A stretch of DNA of 6,457 nucleotides from Thermoplasmatota archaeon (GTDB taxonomy: Archaea; Thermoplasmatota; E2; DHVEG-1): positions 1-6,457 of the forward strand of contig JAFGFQ010000080.1 of the NCBI GenBank assembly GCA_016930995.1, read 5' to 3'. Every line of letters begins with the position of its first letter. Position 1 is the stretch's first letter. The position numbers and the translations under genes were made by a program. The notes beneath the pieces were generated by a model. It had not been told where the DNA came from. It did no database searches and saw only the letters and a list, made by a program, of their open reading frames with translations. Positions 5,879 to 6,457 of the stretch are shown piece by piece.

Positions 5879-5894
5879 CCACAGGCATATATAT
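5876..5894 (+). promoter_or_regulatory. Promoter of the SOUL gene, overlapping the upstream stop codon
   Basis: The sequence TAACCACA (5876-5883), which begins with the stop codon of the upstream gene, is followed by CATATATATT (5885-5894), a good TATA box. Initiation about 25-27 bases from the box centre would fall near 5916, almost at the ATG at 5918. Confidence 0.55.
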
Positions 5895-5917
5895 TAAAAT
5901 GGTATTCAAATCAAGTG

Positions 5918-6457
5918 ATGACACAAGAAATACCATACATCATTGTTAAGAAAATAGGGCAACTTGAGATACGCAGATACCCTGAAATGATCCTAGCGGT
6001 TGTCCAGGATGATTCTGATGATTCTGGATTTGGTCTCCTGTTTCGATACATCAGTGGTGAAAACAAAACACGGCGCAGAATCGCGATGACCGCACCAGTC
6101 ATCACCTCTGAAAAAATAGCGATGACTGCACCAGTGATCACAAAGAGCAATTACATGGCCTTTGCTCTTCCTCCATCGTATACGAAAGAGACAGCCCCTG
6201 TTCCGACAAATCCAGCGGTAAAAATCGAGATACAACCTGAAAAAGAAATGGCGGTGCTGCGCTTTGGCGGGCGTGCGACACAGGTTCAAGTTGAAAAATA
6301 TATACAGAAACTAAAAACTGTGCTGCAAGAACAGGCAATGCAGATGAACGCAGACCCGGTCTTGATGCGCTACAACAGCCCATTTACTCCTGGTTTTTTA
6401 CGTAGGAACGAAGTCGCTGTGGAGATAAAAAAGATAAATGATACGGAGATAAAGGAG
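5918..6457 (+). CDS. SOUL heme-binding family protein (3' end missing)
   Basis: 180 codons are open from ATG at 5918 to the window edge without a stop. The translation matches the SOUL/HBP family, small proteins that bind heme or related tetrapyrroles: EIPYIIVKKIGQLEIRRY at the start, FRYISGENK (42-50), the double IAMTAPVIT motif (55-63 and 67-75), MAFALP (80-85), AVLRFGG (112-118), RYNSP (151-155) and LRRNEV (161-166). Family members are usually around 170-200 residues, so little is missing. There is no signal peptide, so it should be cytoplasmic. No Shine-Dalgarno site is seen; the TATA box position suggests a nearly leaderless transcript. An in-frame GTG directly before the ATG (5915) is an alternative start that changes one residue. 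Heme binding is a family inference; some members act on other ligands. Confidence 0.88.
   Translation, partial: MTQEIPYIIVKKIGQLEIRRYPEMILAVVQDDSDDSGFGLLFRYISGENKTRRRIAMTAPVITSEKIAMTAPVITKSNYMAFALPPSYTKETAPVPTNPAVKIEIQPEKEMAVLRFGGRATQVQVEKYIQKLKTVLQEQAMQMNADPVLMRYNSPFTPGFLRRNEVAVEIKKINDTEIKE
6080..6142 (+). repeat. Tandem 36-base coding repeat in the SOUL gene (IAMTAPVIT twice)
   Basis: Two 27-base units beginning at 6080 and 6116 both encode IAMTAPVIT. They differ only at third codon positions (ATC/ATA, ACC/ACT, GTC/GTG, ACC/ACA), so the protein sequence, not the DNA, has been preserved. A doubled motif of this kind is seen in many prokaryotic SOUL proteins. Confidence 0.8.

Noticed and set aside
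5899..5901. ATG at 5899 as the SOUL gene start
   Set aside because: It is out of frame with the SOUL reading frame and lies too close to the TATA box to be in the transcript.
1..6457. CRISPR arrays, tRNAs, rRNAs, insertion sequences, integrase or attachment sites
   Set aside because: No repeated spacer arrays, cloverleaf-like sequences, transposase genes or terminal repeats were seen on either strand.

Overview
This 6.5-kb window looks archaeal. Genes are preceded by AT-rich TATA-box-like elements about 30-50 bases upstream of their starts. Several have strong Shine-Dalgarno sequences (GGGGAGT, AAGGAGGT, AGGAG, GAGGT). Many products carry extracytoplasmic beta-sandwich domains attached to archaeal-type signal or anchor segments. 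The composition is moderately AT-rich. A Thermoplasmatota-like or other euryarchaeal lineage is my best guess from the style of the proteins, but the window holds no phylogenetic marker. I see no mobile element, CRISPR array, tRNA or rRNA.

Layout, left to right. A minus-strand gene (9-827) encodes an exported or membrane-anchored rhodanese-domain protein with an N-terminal Ig-like domain. A second minus-strand gene (979-1887) encodes a MenA-like UbiA-family prenyltransferase. A compact, strikingly symmetric divergent promoter (about 1929-2004) separates it from a plus-strand pair: a secreted PQQ-dependent sugar dehydrogenase family protein (2047-3639) that probably starts at an ATT codon, and a small secreted protein (3652-3999) with faint superoxide-reductase-like features. 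A convergent minus-strand gene (4036-4503) encodes a beta-carotene hydroxylase (CrtZ). From a second divergent promoter region (4504-4648) a plus-strand gene (4649-5878) encodes a membrane-anchored protein with three tandem LEA2/WHy-like domains. A SOUL heme-binding family gene (5918 to the window end, 3' end missing) follows and is probably transcribed as a nearly leaderless mRNA.

How the genes may work together. The UbiA-family enzyme plausibly makes a membrane quinone or another prenylated lipid. The sugar dehydrogenase is an extracytoplasmic oxidoreductase that needs an electron acceptor. Their shared symmetric promoter suggests co-regulation and raises the possibility of a sugar-to-quinone electron route, but this is inference. 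The prenyltransferase and CrtZ both belong to isoprenoid metabolism, and the SOUL protein and the small SOR-like protein hint at metal or heme redox chemistry. Most of the remaining proteins face the outside of the cell. I do not see one clearly coherent new system. The most unusual observations are the ATT start, the palindromic divergent promoter, the Ig-like domain shared by two unrelated enzymes, and the small His/Cys protein coupled to the dehydrogenase.
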